A stretch of DNA of 64,000 nucleotides from Isoperla grammatica (GCA_945910005.1 OX246746.1:26993075-27057074); one strand, 5' to 3'; shown: positions 12,506-24,400, numbered from the stretch's first letter. Translations and numbers: made by a program. The notes: generated by a model not told the origin, from the letters alone.

Positions 12506-13065
12506 TTGACGACTATGGATTTTAATTTTTTTTCACAAAGAAATTTGACTCATCAATCATTTTTTTCTAAGACAAAAATTTAAAGAAAGTAAAGAAAAAA
12601 TGCATTCACTACACATACTTTCAACTCCCGATATTCAATATTTATTTTATTTTTTTACTTATTTTTTTATGTTCATTGTGTGTCCTGTTCTGTTACAAAA
12701 CTGATTTACAAAGATAGAAAATCAAATCTTTTATCTCTGGATATGTGTAGGCCAAGTAGGAATGAGCAAAGCCATTGGTTTTATTATATGGCATGTACTC
12801 CGTAGTCTGTGTTGTATAGTGTTTTCACAGCCCATCTTTCGAATGACGTAAAATCCAATCGTTTCACTGCAGCGTTCCCTCGTTTCACTTTCATTAACAT
12901 GTTCAACATTCCTAAAACGAGATTCTCAGGTCGTGATTGGAGTTGGAGCCCGCGTATTAACCAGTGTTCATCTCCCCTTAGTCTGTCTTAAACAATGCAA
13001 TTTCATTAGTAGCTCTAGCCAGCTTGTTTGCAATATTAGGCACAATTGGTAGGCAACATTAACTG

Positions 13066-13104
13066 ACATAGGTGGCTCAGCGGTAGCACGTACAGGATAA
13101 AAAA
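13066..13104 (+). repeat. tRNA-derived SINE head, 5' fragment
   Basis: TAGGTGGCTCAGCGGTAGCA carries a perfect A box (TGGCTCAGCGG). It is the same head as the minus-strand SINEs at 13.3, 18.3 and 52.8 kb, but on the plus strand and truncated after about 40 bases. It faces the minus-strand SINE across the (TAA)n tract at 13140-13276. Confidence 0.6.
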
Positions 13105-13139
13105 AAGCCCTACAGATTGAATGCTAAATTATCTAACAT

Positions 13140-13163
13140 TGTAATAAGCATAATAATAATAAC

Positions 13164-13195
<32 letters not shown>

Positions 13196-13202
13196 TAATA
13201 AA

Positions 13203-13265
<63 letters not shown>

Positions 13266-13280
13266 TAATAATAATAATAA
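13140..13280. repeat. (TAA)n microsatellite, SINE tail
   Basis: About 45 TAA/ATA units with scattered single-base changes. It abuts the 3' end of the minus-strand SINE, whose other copies also end in TAA runs (18297-18309). It is therefore best read as an expanded SINE tail. The poly-isoleucine/asparagine frame is an artefact. Confidence 0.9.
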
Positions 13281-13572
13281 TTTTTCGAAGGAATCCCTGT
13301 TATAGTGTGTGTGTGCACACCAGCTTTACCCGATGTGTGTCCGTCCCTCTTCTGGTGACTAACTAGGTATATTAGGGTATATTAGGGTGTTTGGATAGTT
13401 GGGAAGGAATGTCCAAGGGCTATTAATAACACTCGATCCCAGATCTTTACGACTGAGGAAAACCTCGGAGAAACCCGCAGTCAGAACTGCCGGGAACCGA
13501 AATCGAACCGACGAACTCCCAAATTAAAGTCCCACGTCTTCCTGATGAGCCGTCTCTATCGGTAGGGTTATA
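13281..13572 (-). repeat. tRNA-derived SINE (family A), about 290 bp
   Basis: Reading on the minus strand: the head has a decayed A box (13542-13553, GACGGCTCATCA) and B box (13496-13509, GGTTCGATTTCGG). Next comes a conserved body with CTGAGG and AGCCCTTGGACATTCC, then TTCGAAAAATT and a TTA tail. The 18.3 kb copy aligns through the whole body, including GGAATGTCC and GACTGAGGAAA on the plus strand. The 52.8-53.1 kb region has two partial copies. It is non-coding; SINEs of this structure depend on a partner LINE for movement. Confidence 0.8.
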
Positions 13573-14524
13573 TACAGTGCGCTATATACTAAGATTTTCC
13601 ATTTCGTGTAGCTTTCTCAAAATATACTTAAACAACAAAATCTTGTGCAGTTTTTAACGTGACCCCTTTCCCGTTACATCAATAATAGAGACATACAATC
13701 AATAACGAATTTACGCGACGGCTTGTTTCTGAAGCCAATTAATCTACACAATGCGTCATCAAACTTTTTGCTGATTGTTTTGTTATGTCAATTTATACTC
13801 CGACTGATATTCCTACGCTCAACTCGATTCTACAAATAACACGGCTGGGAATGATCGACGCCGATCGACAAATCAACGTAGGCCTTCTATGAGCATTTTT
13901 GCAGCGATCACATCATTCTGTGCTAACTCGTTTTTGTCTCTTATTTAACTCTTCATTGACAGAACACTCATTTATATCGACATAACTCTCCCTATTATAG
14001 CATTGCTCGTGAGCAGTAACTCCGTATGGGACTGTCAAGATACAAATACCACCATAAAGCGAACTAGTTTTATACATTGAACGTACTGATTGAGCTGGCT
14101 CAGTGGTTTTTTGTATTTTTATTTATTTTATATTTTTATTGCAACGTTAATAATGTTTGATTAGTTCAGATTTTGGATAGAACCCTCCGTTGAAGCAGCT
14201 TGACTCGCAATGTTATAATAATTAAAAACAATACGCTGACAGTTCACACTTGAAACCCTGTGTGCTGTTTTCAACTAATTGTACAGACTCGTTGGACTAT
14301 TAGTTATCACAATTAGTGTGTCTCTCCGCTTCTCTGGGGCATTTGCTTCATCACGTACAATCTTACATCGCAATGTATCACCACAGTTAGGCGTGTTCAT
14401 TCCATGTCAATTGGTTTTGCAATTTAGAAAATAGAATATAGTGATAGTAGATACCTAAACAGCAAATCATTGGAAGGCTCTGATTGGGCGTCAAGACCTA
14501 GACAATATGTCAATCATCTTTAGG

Positions 14525-14910
14525 CTGTATGTCCATGCTTATCCTGCGGAACACTCGCTTTCTCTCGGTTAAAATTTCTTTAAAGTGTTTTAAAATTGTT
14601 AAAAAAGTATACCAAAACATGTCATACTCTAAGAGAATTTAGTGTTCTTTCTGGTGATTTTTCTTTGTTCCAATATATATTTCTGTTTTTCAAATAAACT
14701 TATTTAAATGTTTTAACGTGTTGTTGTAACATTTTTTTAACAATTTAAATATAGTTAGTTTTATGAACGGAGATATTTATTAAAACAGAAAAAACATTTA
14801 TAAGATCTTTAGGGGATGCCATTTTGTTTACTTTTTGACAATTTTTAAGAATGTTTAAGAAAAATTTTGACCTACAGGAATCGGGAGTTGTGCAGGGTGC
14901 CGACATACAG
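14525..14910. mobile_element. Foldback element, family shared with 10.2 kb (copy 2)
   Basis: The terminal CTGTATGTC at 14525-14533 is inverted as GACATACAG at 14902-14910. Inner blocks are also inverted between halves (AAAATTGTTAAAAAAGTA on the left, TACTTTTTGACAATTTTTAA on the right), and a CCTGCGGAACACTCG block follows the left end. It shares sequence and order with the 10.2 kb element. Between the halves, AAATAAACTTATTTAAATG is itself partly self-complementary. No target-site duplication is obvious. Confidence 0.65.
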
Positions 14911-15649
14911 CTGTAATGGGTTCCTTTAAAACATAACATGTATAGACTCATAAGCCAAGGAAGTGACCTTCATAGCAAAGTGTTTTACAGGGATAAGACA
15001 CTGCCGAATGTCGTTAAGGAATCTGGCAGCGATGGCAATTGGAAGGGAAAGTATGGATGGATAGTATTTTATAGTACTATACTCTTTAATGTTACTAGTA
15101 TCATATTGGCATCGTACAAAACAATGTGTATTTGATAACTGTAGTATAGAATAGAATGTGCATGAATAGAGTTTATAATAAACGATTATTATATTTTATA
15201 TAAAACGAAATAAAGCAGTTTAAAGTTTCTTAAACATCGCAATATTTTATCGGCCAACATAAAAAGAAAAAACCCAACTAAAATGGCAGGCAAATGCCAA
15301 ACTCTTTTAATTAATGTTAGTGTTCCATCAGTAGGCGACTAAGTCGGGAACATCACTGATGTGATTCATGGCGCGCTAACATGAAACGGCTTTAAAAAGA
15401 AACGACTAAGCGAACGTATACAAACATAAAAAGAAACGAAAAGTAGGCCTTCAACTTAAACACGCATTTATTCACAATTTGAATCCATTTATCAAAGTTT
15501 GTACCTGTGTGATTTATGCATCGAAAGTAGCACCTTGTCATTGCTGGATGAATGTAGAATGTTAAGTTAGCGTATCACGTGTCAACTGAAAGAGATTATA
15601 AAGCAATCTGTGGAATAGTTGGTCGTTATCGAGCTTACAGTCTGATTGA
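14911..15649. other. No gene seen
   Basis: AT-rich DNA without a recognised gene or repeat. The frame at 14938-15135 starts inside the edge of the neighbouring foldback element, is 65 codons long and resembles nothing I know. Confidence 0.55.
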
Positions 15650-15833
15650 GCGTTAAGTGTTAAGTGTTAAGCGTTAAGCGTTATGCATTAAGTGTTAAGT
15701 GTTAAGTGTTAAGTGTTAAGTGTTGAGTGTTAAGTGTTAAGTGTTAAGTGAAGTGTTAAGTGTTAAGTGTTAAGTGTTAAGTGTTAAGTGTTAAGTGTTA
15801 AGTGTTAAGTGTTAAGTGTTAAGTGTTAAGTGT
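15650..15833. repeat. (TTAAGTG)n 7-bp minisatellite
   Basis: About 26 copies of a 7-base unit TTAAGTG, with variants (TTAAGCG, TTATGCA, TTGAGTG) concentrated in the first third and one short AAGTG unit near 15749. The left-hand copies are the most diverged, as expected where an array grows from the right. Confidence 0.95.
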
Positions 15834-16225
15834 AATACTAACTACAGGACAAGATTAGGTGGAACTCTCAATTCTTCCGCCATTAATAAACGTTAGTCAC
15901 CTTACTTTGTTCCACGTTGTCTCAGCTCGGTCCACTATTTACTGAAAACGGACGAAAATGCTGTTACCGTGTAACATTTTTTCCACTTCTAACGCGTTCT
16001 TCTGTACAACTGAGTGGAAAGGTTGATCCACTTTTTCCACCCTCTCGTCGAGAAGGGTGAAGTAGTGGAAGATTTATTTCGTCAAGAGATTCGAAAACAT
16101 AGGAAACGTATCACGGTATGTATACAGCCAGACACAGTTGCAGCAGGAGAGGAAACCTACAAACTGATCGAGAATACTTTACCTTAGATATCTCATGGAT
16201 ATTATATTATACGTTTTCATTGACA

Positions 16226-16360
16226 TCATCGTGCCATTGATAACGGCACTGATAAGAGATGCTCAATGCGTATTGAACACGAGGCTCTAATTCGGGAGGT
16301 TGCCGGTTCGATACCCGCTATCGGCGATCCTGAATGATTTGAGATAATATCCGTGATGTT
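16226..16360 (+). repeat. tRNA-derived SINE (family A/B), plus strand
   Basis: A good B box (CCGGTTCGATACCCG at about 16302-16316) follows a degraded A-box region (TGCTCAATGCGTA). The body CTATCGGCGATCCTGAATGA is shared with the minus-strand copy at 23.8 kb. The head sequence ATTCGGGAGGTTGCCGG matches the 18.5 and 52.8 kb SINE heads, so all belong to one family or sister families. Confidence 0.65.
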
Positions 16361-18296
16361 TGTTTTACATGAGTAGATAAACATTTTCCTTGGACACATT
16401 CTGCCAATGGATTGAAAGCCACAGTACAAGCTCCGTACATCTTCAAAAACCCCTAAATCTATCCACTAAGTGATGAGTCAACTATATTCTTCTTTATATA
16501 TTTATCAAAAACTTATCTCTAACAGTTTTGCAATAATCTCTCTGGAAAATATTACCGCAGCAAGATAAAAAATAAATAAAATTCCTTTTAAGAGACGAGC
16601 CGTTATGAAAAATGTATATGTGGAATTTTGTTATGTAATGCAAAAAGTAATATAAAAAGTAAAGAATATTTCTTTAAAAGCTATGTTCTGAGTGTGAACA
16701 ATTATGCACAGTTTCACAACGAGAAAGAAGACACCTTCGTTAAAATTCCCGCCAAATGATGTTAAGGTGTTGGAATCAACGGTTCTCCCTCCCCCCCCCC
16801 CCCCCTCCCCACACAATGAAGCTTCCAGTTTCATATTGCTGCTCGTTTATATTAACAACCTGGCCTCACTTGAAAAGTCTGCAGCTAATTATTCTCCAAT
16901 AAGGATTTACTGCCAGCTATACACCCATAAAAAGTGTAGCCGCTTCTAGATGGGTTTAGTGCACGATAAATGGTTATCCGTTACGAATAAACCAGGATAT
17001 TAGAAACGTAAATTTAATTTTCTTGTTGACCTAGTAAGCTGTACGTAATGGAAAATTCACATCGCAATTAAAGAGTATGAAAGGAATGTAAAATAAATGC
17101 AATTGAACAAATAAAATATAGTGTAAAGTAACAGAATTAGACTCACACAAACATTTAATTTAGAGCATTACTGGTATTTGGGTTGCGGTCATATGGGTTT
17201 ACTAGAAACATGAAGACAAATTTCCACTTGGTATTATCAAATTTTTGATGAAGTATTAAGATTATGAAGTAGTAAGACACATGTTTTATGAAGTTCATCT
17301 TTACTATAGATCAACAGTCTAAATCACCTTAGTATGTGTGATTATAGGTTTTGATTTCGTTGTACCCCTTTCTTTGATTCGGGGATCTGCCTTAGTTCTC
17401 CAGGTCTGCTAAGGAGGATATCTTGGCATGAATCTGTTTGTGCCCGTCATAGCTTAAATGTGATACACTTAGGATCCTGTTGCTAGTTGAGATCTTCCCA
17501 AGCGATGGAATTAGTAAAGGAGAGGAACTTCAGCCGATAGGAGTAGGAGAAACGTTGTAGCCGATCTCCACGAATTAGCAATTCTAATCACTGGCTGAGC
17601 GCTTCGATGGCGGTGGATTTAAGGAAGATCTTGTGAAGCGTTATGTGAATCTACATCAGTTCTAGATAGCTTTTTCATCCACCAGCCTTCCTCTTGTAGG
17701 CCTAATATAATCACAAAAAGTGTGTGGCCTGAATGTATAATAACTTAACCAAAGCTCAATTTAAATAATTTTTCTGACTATGCCATCACATTCCCAGGTA
17801 GTAGGAAACTTCGGCGCGCTAAGCTTTGCTTGATTATTTCTCAATCCCTCGACTTGTTAAGAGAATACTTTTTAGATCAAGAGATTAAAAGCATCGAAAC
17901 GGGATAAAAGTTTTCTTGCGGTGACAAAGCGATTATAGGTTGGCCTTGAAGGGAGCAAGTTCACAGGGGAATCCCCCCAAGCTATACAGACTTAGTTTTA
18001 TGAATATGCTACCGCATAACGAGAGCAGAATATTTTATCGTACAAGTTATCTTACAGCTACAGCTTAGAAGCCTATCTATTAACGATCTAAAGTGTGTGT
18101 ATATATTTTTTAAATTACGACAAAGCGCTCTCAATAGAAAAATTGGGCACATATGCAAATGAGTCTCCATTTTATCGGTGTAGATCACGTAAGTATGTCA
18201 TGTTTAGCCAATATAGGCTTAAACCAGATATCCCTTACCTTATTTTAAAGAGGCACCTCACCTACCTAACTGTAGAAAGTCTGCATTGCGTCAACA
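16361..18296. other. No gene seen; 15-base C tract
   Basis: No recognisable gene. A run of 15 C at 16791-16805 makes proline- or glycine-rich artefact frames on the two strands. The rest is AT-rich DNA without repeats that I can match elsewhere in the window. Confidence 0.55.
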
Positions 18297-18565
18297 ATAA
18301 TAATAATAATTTTTCGTGGGAATACCTGTTATAGGGAGAGCACATCTAATGTGCCCCTTTTCAGGTGACTGACTAGGTATATGTTAGGGTGCTTAGGTAG
18401 TTGATAAGGAATGTCCGAAGGCTGTTAGTAGGACTCAACCCCAGAATTCACCTTTGCTACTGAGGAAAGCTCGGAAAATCTTCAGTCAGGGTTGCCGGTG
18501 GCCGGAATCGAATCGGCGACCTCCCGAATTAGTCTCGTGTGTTATCGCTGAGCCACCTCTATCGG
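18297..18565 (-). repeat. tRNA-derived SINE (family A), most complete copy
   Basis: On the minus strand this starts near CCGATAGAGGTGGCTCAGCG (A box TGGCTCAGCG, 18545-18556) and has B box CCGATTCGATTCCGG at 18501-18515. The body follows with AACCCTGACTGAAGATTTTCC and GGACATTCC, and it ends in a short TTA run (18297-18309). Head, spacing and body agree with the copies at 13.3 and 52.8 kb. This copy is the best reference for the family in the window. Confidence 0.85.
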
Positions 18566-19366
18566 TGTGTTATATAATAGAACATTAACCTGGTAAATGT
18601 CTGTGGGGTGATACATTGTGAAGGGGGGCGGCTCTTCAACTGGCGCATGTTAGGAACAGAATCACGATTGGATAACAATGGCAACAAATCACAAGTAAAT
18701 ACACTTAAACAGTGATTTGAAACGGTGTGGAAGACAAAATTAAGACCTTAACCTGGCTTGAACTTGAAACTTCCGTGTGCAGAATGGGCATCATAACAAC
18801 TGGACTCTCTCGTATGGTAACTTAACGAGAAGGAATTAAAAACGAAGGTCTGCATTGAAAAATCTGACTTTATATACAGAACCCAGACTTTTAATTACGT
18901 AAAGTTTAAAGAGAGAAATAACGTTGATGTTTTCGTGTTTTAGCGAGTCATGCTCAAACACAGCTTTCACTCTGATATCATATTTTGCAAACAAAGTTAA
19001 TTTATTATTTTTATAAAATACCGTAAGTACCCTATTTGCATTTTAGAGTTGCATCACGCAACTAAAATTCAACTGAACTCATTTATTCTCAATTTCTTAA
19101 TTCTTTTGGCAGTTTACTAAAAATTATGACACGCAAGAACTTAATGCACGTTTACCATTGTTATTTACACATTTAGCTGTTTTTGACAGTCTTGGACTAT
19201 GCAATACCATCTAGTCAATGTTTTCTTCATAAATTCCTTCCTAATAAAACTATTAAGGAAATATTAGATTCACAAAATGTGCATTGCATGAATTTGCGCA
19301 AATATAGCATTGTGCAAATAAAACGCGTATTTTAAGGTATTGCAGCGTCCAATATTACCCAAGTGA
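18566..19366. other. No gene seen
   Basis: AT-rich DNA with no recognised gene, RNA or repeat. Confidence 0.5.
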
Positions 19367-19374
19367 ATCTAGAA

Positions 19375-19707
19375 CAGGGCTTCTCAAACTATGGGTCGCG
19401 ACCCCGGTGGGGTCGTGAGGTATCAAAATGAGGTCGCGAGCATATGAAAAATTGAAATTAAGGTGTATATATAATCGAAATTTTGAAAGAGAATTTATAA
19501 AAAGATGTATAAAGAAAAGTTGAAAAAAGAGGCTCAGCGGAAACTTTCTTACAACACATAGCGAAGCGAATCGCTGCAAATATCGGCTAACAAGCGACCA
19601 TCTATTTTAGTGTATAAACTACACAAATAAGGTCCGATTAAGTTGGGACCGTGAGATATTTTACCTAGAAATTTGGGGTCAGAGGCAAAAAAGTTTGAGA
19701 AACCCTG
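19375..19707. mobile_element. hAT (Charlie-like) MITE with 8-bp target duplication
   Basis: The left end is CAGGGCTTCTCAAACT and the right end, inverted, is CAGGGTTTCTCAAACTTTTT. This is the terminal pattern of Charlie-type hAT elements. Flanks are ATCTAGAA (19367-19374) and ATCTAGAG (19708-19715), an 8-bp target-site duplication with one change, as hAT transposases make. Inside is GGGTCGCGACCCC. At 333 bp with no transposase frame it is non-autonomous; the frames predicted across it on the minus strand are spurious. Confidence 0.92.
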
Positions 19708-20104
19708 ATCTAGAGCAAATAGAAAGGAACGAGTAGACCTACACCGTTTCAAGCCATCTATATAATAAATCTATTGATCATACATGACCTGCGCCACATC
19801 TCAGTCGTTCTTATAACAAACTAGCGATAAGTCCCAGATAGATGAGGTTGGCACTTAACCAATTCCACCTACCCATTATCATTTATGTTAGTTGCATTTG
19901 GTTATAATTTACATTACCAGGTGAATATTGTAGGTATTGTAGGTGTGTATTGTGTGTAGGTGTTGTTGTATTGTGAATTGTATTGGGTGTTTTTACGAAT
20001 TCAAAATTAGCTTTTTGACGGAGGAAAACAGATGACTTTGCCGTTAAGACTATAGCCGCAAAAGAAACGTTCCACAAGAACAAGTAATTGCACAATACAT
20101 ACCT

Positions 20105-20240
20105 TTGTATTTATTGTATGTACCTACTCGGTTACACGATCTGATTTTCTGTGGGGAACATTCATTATACCATTAATCATTTTATTTGTTGCTATGATCG
20201 CTCCAAAATCACCGTATCACAATAAATAGGTTAAATTCAA
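20105..20240 (+). repeat. Dispersed repeat with TACTCGGTTACANGANCTGATTTT
   Basis: The segment contains TTTGTATTTATTGTATGTAC, then CTCGGTTACACGATCTG and ATTATACCATTAATC. The same order recurs at 56.58-56.70 kb and at 56.73-57.20 kb, and inverted at 60.97-61.16 kb. It is a moderately diverged family of unknown class. Confidence 0.55.
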
Positions 20241-20339
20241 TTTCCAAAGTTGAAACATCGTACATTGTATGTTATGCATTGTTTGTTTGTATGTCATAAA
20301 AAAATAAGTCTCTTACTAAATCAACCAAGCAAAAAAAAT

Positions 20340-20428
20340 ATGTGAATAAACTTCCTCTGGCCACACAGGATTAGAACCCGTGAAGTACGTCCTTTGTTTC
20401 CAATTGCACTAAGGTCCTTGTGAAGTAT
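20340..20428 (-). repeat. tRNA-derived SINE head
   Basis: On the minus strand CCTTAGTGCAATTGG fits the A-box consensus exactly (TRGYNNARNNGG) and ACGGGTTCTAATCCTG fits the B box at normal spacing. An intact cloverleaf cannot be drawn. The sequence is probably a SINE or tRNA pseudogene. Confidence 0.55.
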
Positions 20429-22828
20429 GGGTAAAGTCTCTAATGCCCTTACAGTACCACACTTGTAATTGTGTTATCTGACCGCAAGGACATATTAAAT
20501 ACTTCCTGGTATCAGGATTTGGTCTCCAGTGGAGACTCGCGGCTCATTTGTCACTTGTGGGAGGGGCACTCGTGAAACGGGAAAAGGGTATTCATTCACA
20601 CCACACCTGTCAACATTTCACAAACTAATGAATGGGATAATGAGAAATGACCGCTAGTCTTGTCCGTTCGTATGACATGTCAAAATGATTCGCAAATAAT
20701 TAAAATAATAATTACACAACAGAAACTAAAATTACAACACAAGGATTATTGTTGTTTTGATGTGATCGTACAATTCTCTCACTTTAGTTTCCATTGTTAA
20801 TCACGGAAGCGATTGCCTATACGTTGTAATGCTTTGTTAATTTTGTAACAGCTTCTAGACTGGTGTGTTTATAATCTGGAGAAAGGATTAATCAAAACAT
20901 CAGCCAAGATATTGATTAACGTCGAAATGAACCACTGCGTGAGGAAGTTTACTTTGGAGTGACGGGTGTACTTCAATATTCCTGTCCCTCAAAACTTACT
21001 CACAACAGGTTGGTTTTATGCAGGGTTTAGTTGCCTCTCAAGTGACGAAATTATGTACAGGAGTAATTAAGTTTAATAAGTATGTTGATGGAGTGAAGGA
21101 AACGTGCGGTTTGAAGTAAGGAAAAGGCTGTCTCAGTAACAAGTACCAAAATGACTAATACTCCAGAAATAAATTATATTGCGGTGTTCTAGAGGAGGGA
21201 GTAAGGAAGACTAAGCTGCAGCGAGTCACATCTTAGTGAACTCCTAGATCTCTTGATTATTGTTGAGGCGTCTCACAGAGATCGATATTATAGTCTAATC
21301 AAACCTGAGAATAAAACAAATGGAATTATCAAAAATAAAGATTGTAGGATTAAATATATGACAGCCATCTCTCAGCTGGGGTAGGCAGGCCTATAAATTA
21401 TATTATGAGAAAGATAGACTTTGTTTTGTTTGAGATTTTTTTTGAATGTTATTTGAGTAACTAGTTTTGTATTTCGGTGTAACTTATATACTGAGTATAA
21501 ACACTCATACACCTCGTCGCCTTCATTCTTAAGAATTAAGTCAAATCATAGATTCTTAAAATTACTTTAGCAAGCAAACAAGTAGATGTCTCCCATGTAG
21601 CCTTGTTTACGAGCACTGAGCCGCAGATAATATAATGAATGAAAAACATGCTAAGTACACTCACAATCTATCCTGGTTCACAAGGACACCGAACATTCTC
21701 CGGTGACATGCACGAAAACAAGGAACGAGTTGTACAACCTACATGAGGAAGTCAATATGCTCACAAGTCTTTTACGTCGAATTTATACAGCGATGTTGCA
21801 ATCTTCCATTCTCAGAAGAAAACGAAAACCTTTTCATCCTTTGCGGCTTTTTACGCCCATATTTTGTACACGAACATAATTATTAGACACTGTTCGTTTA
21901 TACTTGCGCAAAAAAACCTAAGCACTCGCAATGAATGTAACCATTTCCAGCTCATATGCATAGACTCGAACAATATATCAATATCACCTCGTTTACTAGT
22001 CAATCAATTCGATTTATCAACACATACATAGCATTGTAAGTCTTCTTTACCCCAAAATAAAGAAGATACTGAATAATATTCATTCCTCTTAAAAATAGGA
22101 AAATAAATATAAATAGTAGATTTGGTGGCGGTGCCGGGTTTAATAGATAAACCCTAAAACACTATTATATTTCTTACTTATTGAACATTTAGGGCATTTA
22201 TTTTAATGAATTCAATAAATTAAAACTTATTTGTGCTTCCTTGCATTATTAGTTACCACATACCACTTTCTCCTTATCAGTTTGAACTAGAAAAATGAAT
22301 TTTTAACATAATATGTTTTAGTTGGAAATGCATTTTTAATGGACAAGTTAGAAAAGAGTTCTGGCTGTGCTAACCACTGATTTAAAAAACTGACTGAAAC
22401 ACCAAGGCTAAGTGTGAGAGTGATTTCCTCATACAGACTGAGTGCAAGTCCTGTATTCCCTCAAACAAACAGTATACGGTACCTTGAACGAGATAAAGCT
22501 AACTCCAACCTCACTTCCGTATTTGTTTAAGCTGACTAAACCTCGCGCAGTTCTAATGGAAACCGGATATGTTCTCTGGTGAATCTCCTTAAGTCGTTGG
22601 CGGAGTTCCTACCTTGAACTTGGAATAATTTTACAAGCTTCACTTCCGTTCATCAAACGCTTGAGAAGTTTTGGCTGAGACGTATAAACTCACTATTACC
22701 AGTGGTGTATATGGTAATCACAGAAAGAGCTTCTTTTCGACGTAGGTGGTAGACTGAAGACAAACGATATCATCCAAGGCAACCATAAATGAACCATGAG
22801 GATTTATCAACGGTTCCATAATAGCTAC
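20429..22828. other. No gene seen
   Basis: About 2.4 kb of AT-rich DNA in which I recognise no exon, RNA gene or repeat. Confidence 0.5.
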
Positions 22829-23428
22829 GTTTACATGAAGAACCGAATCCAGTGCATGTACCGAAACCTCGGCTCAAAATAATGCGTTTACATGAAGAAC
22901 CGAATCCAGTGCATGTACCGACATCTCGGCTCAAAATAATGCGTTTACATGAAGAACCGAATTAAGTGCATTGTACCGAAATCTCGGCTCAAAATAATGC
23001 GTTTACATGAAGAACCGAATCCAGTGCATTATACCGAAATCTCGGCTCAAAATAATGCGTCTACGTAAAGAACCGAATCCAGTGCATTGTACCGAAATCT
23101 TGGCTCAAAATAATGCGTTTACATGAAGAACCGAATCCAGTGCATGTACCGAAATCTCGGCTCAAAATAATGCGTTTACATGAAGAACCGAATCAAGTGC
23201 ATGTACCGAAACCTCGGCTCAAAAAAATGCGTTTACATGAAGAACCGAATCCAGTGCATGTACTGAAATCTCGGTTCAAAATAATGCGTTTACATGAAGA
23301 ACCGAATCCAGTGCATGTACCGAAACCTCGGTTAAAAATAATGCGTTTTTATGAAGAACCGAATCCAGTGCATGTACCGAAATCATATCAGTTCAAAACA
23401 ATGCGTTTACATGACGAGTACCGAACTG
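22829..23428. repeat. 57/58-bp tandem repeat, about 10.5 copies
   Basis: The unit begins ATGCGTTTACATGAAGAACC and ends CTCGGCTCAAAATA. Copies start near 22829, 22881, 22938, 22996, 23054, 23112, 23169, 23226, 23283, 23340 and (partial) 23400. Units 3-5 carry one extra T (58 bp); the others are 57 bp, a multiple of 3. That makes an open frame of about 133 codons from 23113 with a 19-residue periodicity (MRLHEEPNPVHVPKSRLKI type). The 58-bp units break the frame upstream, there is no promoter or splice context, and so coding is doubtful. Confidence 0.92.
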
Positions 23429-23754
23429 GAACCAAGCACTATTTCGGTCCTGATTTACACACACTTTTGTGGCAAATGTATAGACAAGAAGTCACGGCCT
23501 TGTATAGAATTTAACATTAGAATAAGCTGTTATTTAGAGAGTGTAATTGTTTTTATCATAGAGAAATAGTAATTTAAAATAAAAAATTAATTACAAAATC
23601 TGGGATGAAATAACTTACACAGGCCTCCAAAGCTGGAACTAGACCTAGTTTGGTGGAAGAATGGTAAGCCTACCAGCGTTCCAACCTTGCAATGTGGTTT
23701 TGGTACTGATAAGGTCAAATAATATCTTTTATAAATCATCGTAGTCTTACTTCA

Positions 23755-23878
23755 GTTGTTCAGGATATCATACGAAAATCAGTGAGAATTGCCGATAGTA
23801 GGAACCGAATCCGCAATGTCCCTAATGAACGTTTCCACTGAACCATCTTAGTCAGTAATCAACCGCACACTTGGTTTC
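23755..23878 (-). repeat. tRNA-derived SINE, minus strand
   Basis: On the minus strand AAGATGGTTCAGTGG contains a perfect A box (TGGTTCAGTGG) and GCGGATTCGGTTCC a near-consensus B box. The body CTATCGGCAATTCTCACTGA and a following ATGATATCC match the plus-strand copy at 16.2-16.36 kb. Confidence 0.7.
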
Positions 23879-24299
23879 CCTCATTGCGTCTTAGTTCGGG
23901 AAGAAAACGTGAGAAAGGAAACCGTCAAAGACAATCTTAAATGAACCTCGAATCCTATCAAGGATCCTATGATTATCGCAAATGAGACGAGATTGGGATT
24001 AGCGTGGGACTAAATCGCGATTAAGACGCCACCGCTGTCATTGTAAACGAGCCATAGGTTTCCATCAGGGACAGCGCTGCGATCGCAGGACGGTAGTTTT
24101 TTGCCCCAGGGCTCTTGGTTTAAGAAAAAGGTCGTATCACACCCTTCAAGACAGCCATAAAATATGAAGTATGCGGTCGGTCTTATCAGTGCCCATAAGA
24201 TCAAGTAAAAACGTTCAGTACATGCTCATGCTCATACAATAAAGAAATTAATCATCCTCTGAAACAAGGATGTCCAAACATGCATGCCTTAGAAACGTT

Positions 24300-24400
24300 T
24301 GAGACATGACATCGATGTCCGTGCCAGGATTCGAATCTGAAAGCAGGGACCGTGGCTACTAGACAAGCGCATAATCGACCGTGGCCCCTTCGATGGTGTC
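24300..24400 (-). repeat. tRNA-like SINE head
   Basis: On the minus strand CAGATTCGAATCCTGGCAC is a strong B box followed by a plausible T-stem closure. The presumed A box (CGGTCGATTATGCG) is degraded. It shares little outside the boxes with the other SINEs, so it may come from a different tRNA family. Confidence 0.45.

Noticed and set aside
16704..16949. Proline-rich frame over the C tract at 16.79 kb
   Set aside because: The proline run is a homopolymer translation and the frame has no other support.
18297..18565. Functional tRNA genes at the tRNA-like boxes
   Set aside because: A and B boxes are present at several places, but acceptor and anticodon stems do not pair and SINE bodies follow.
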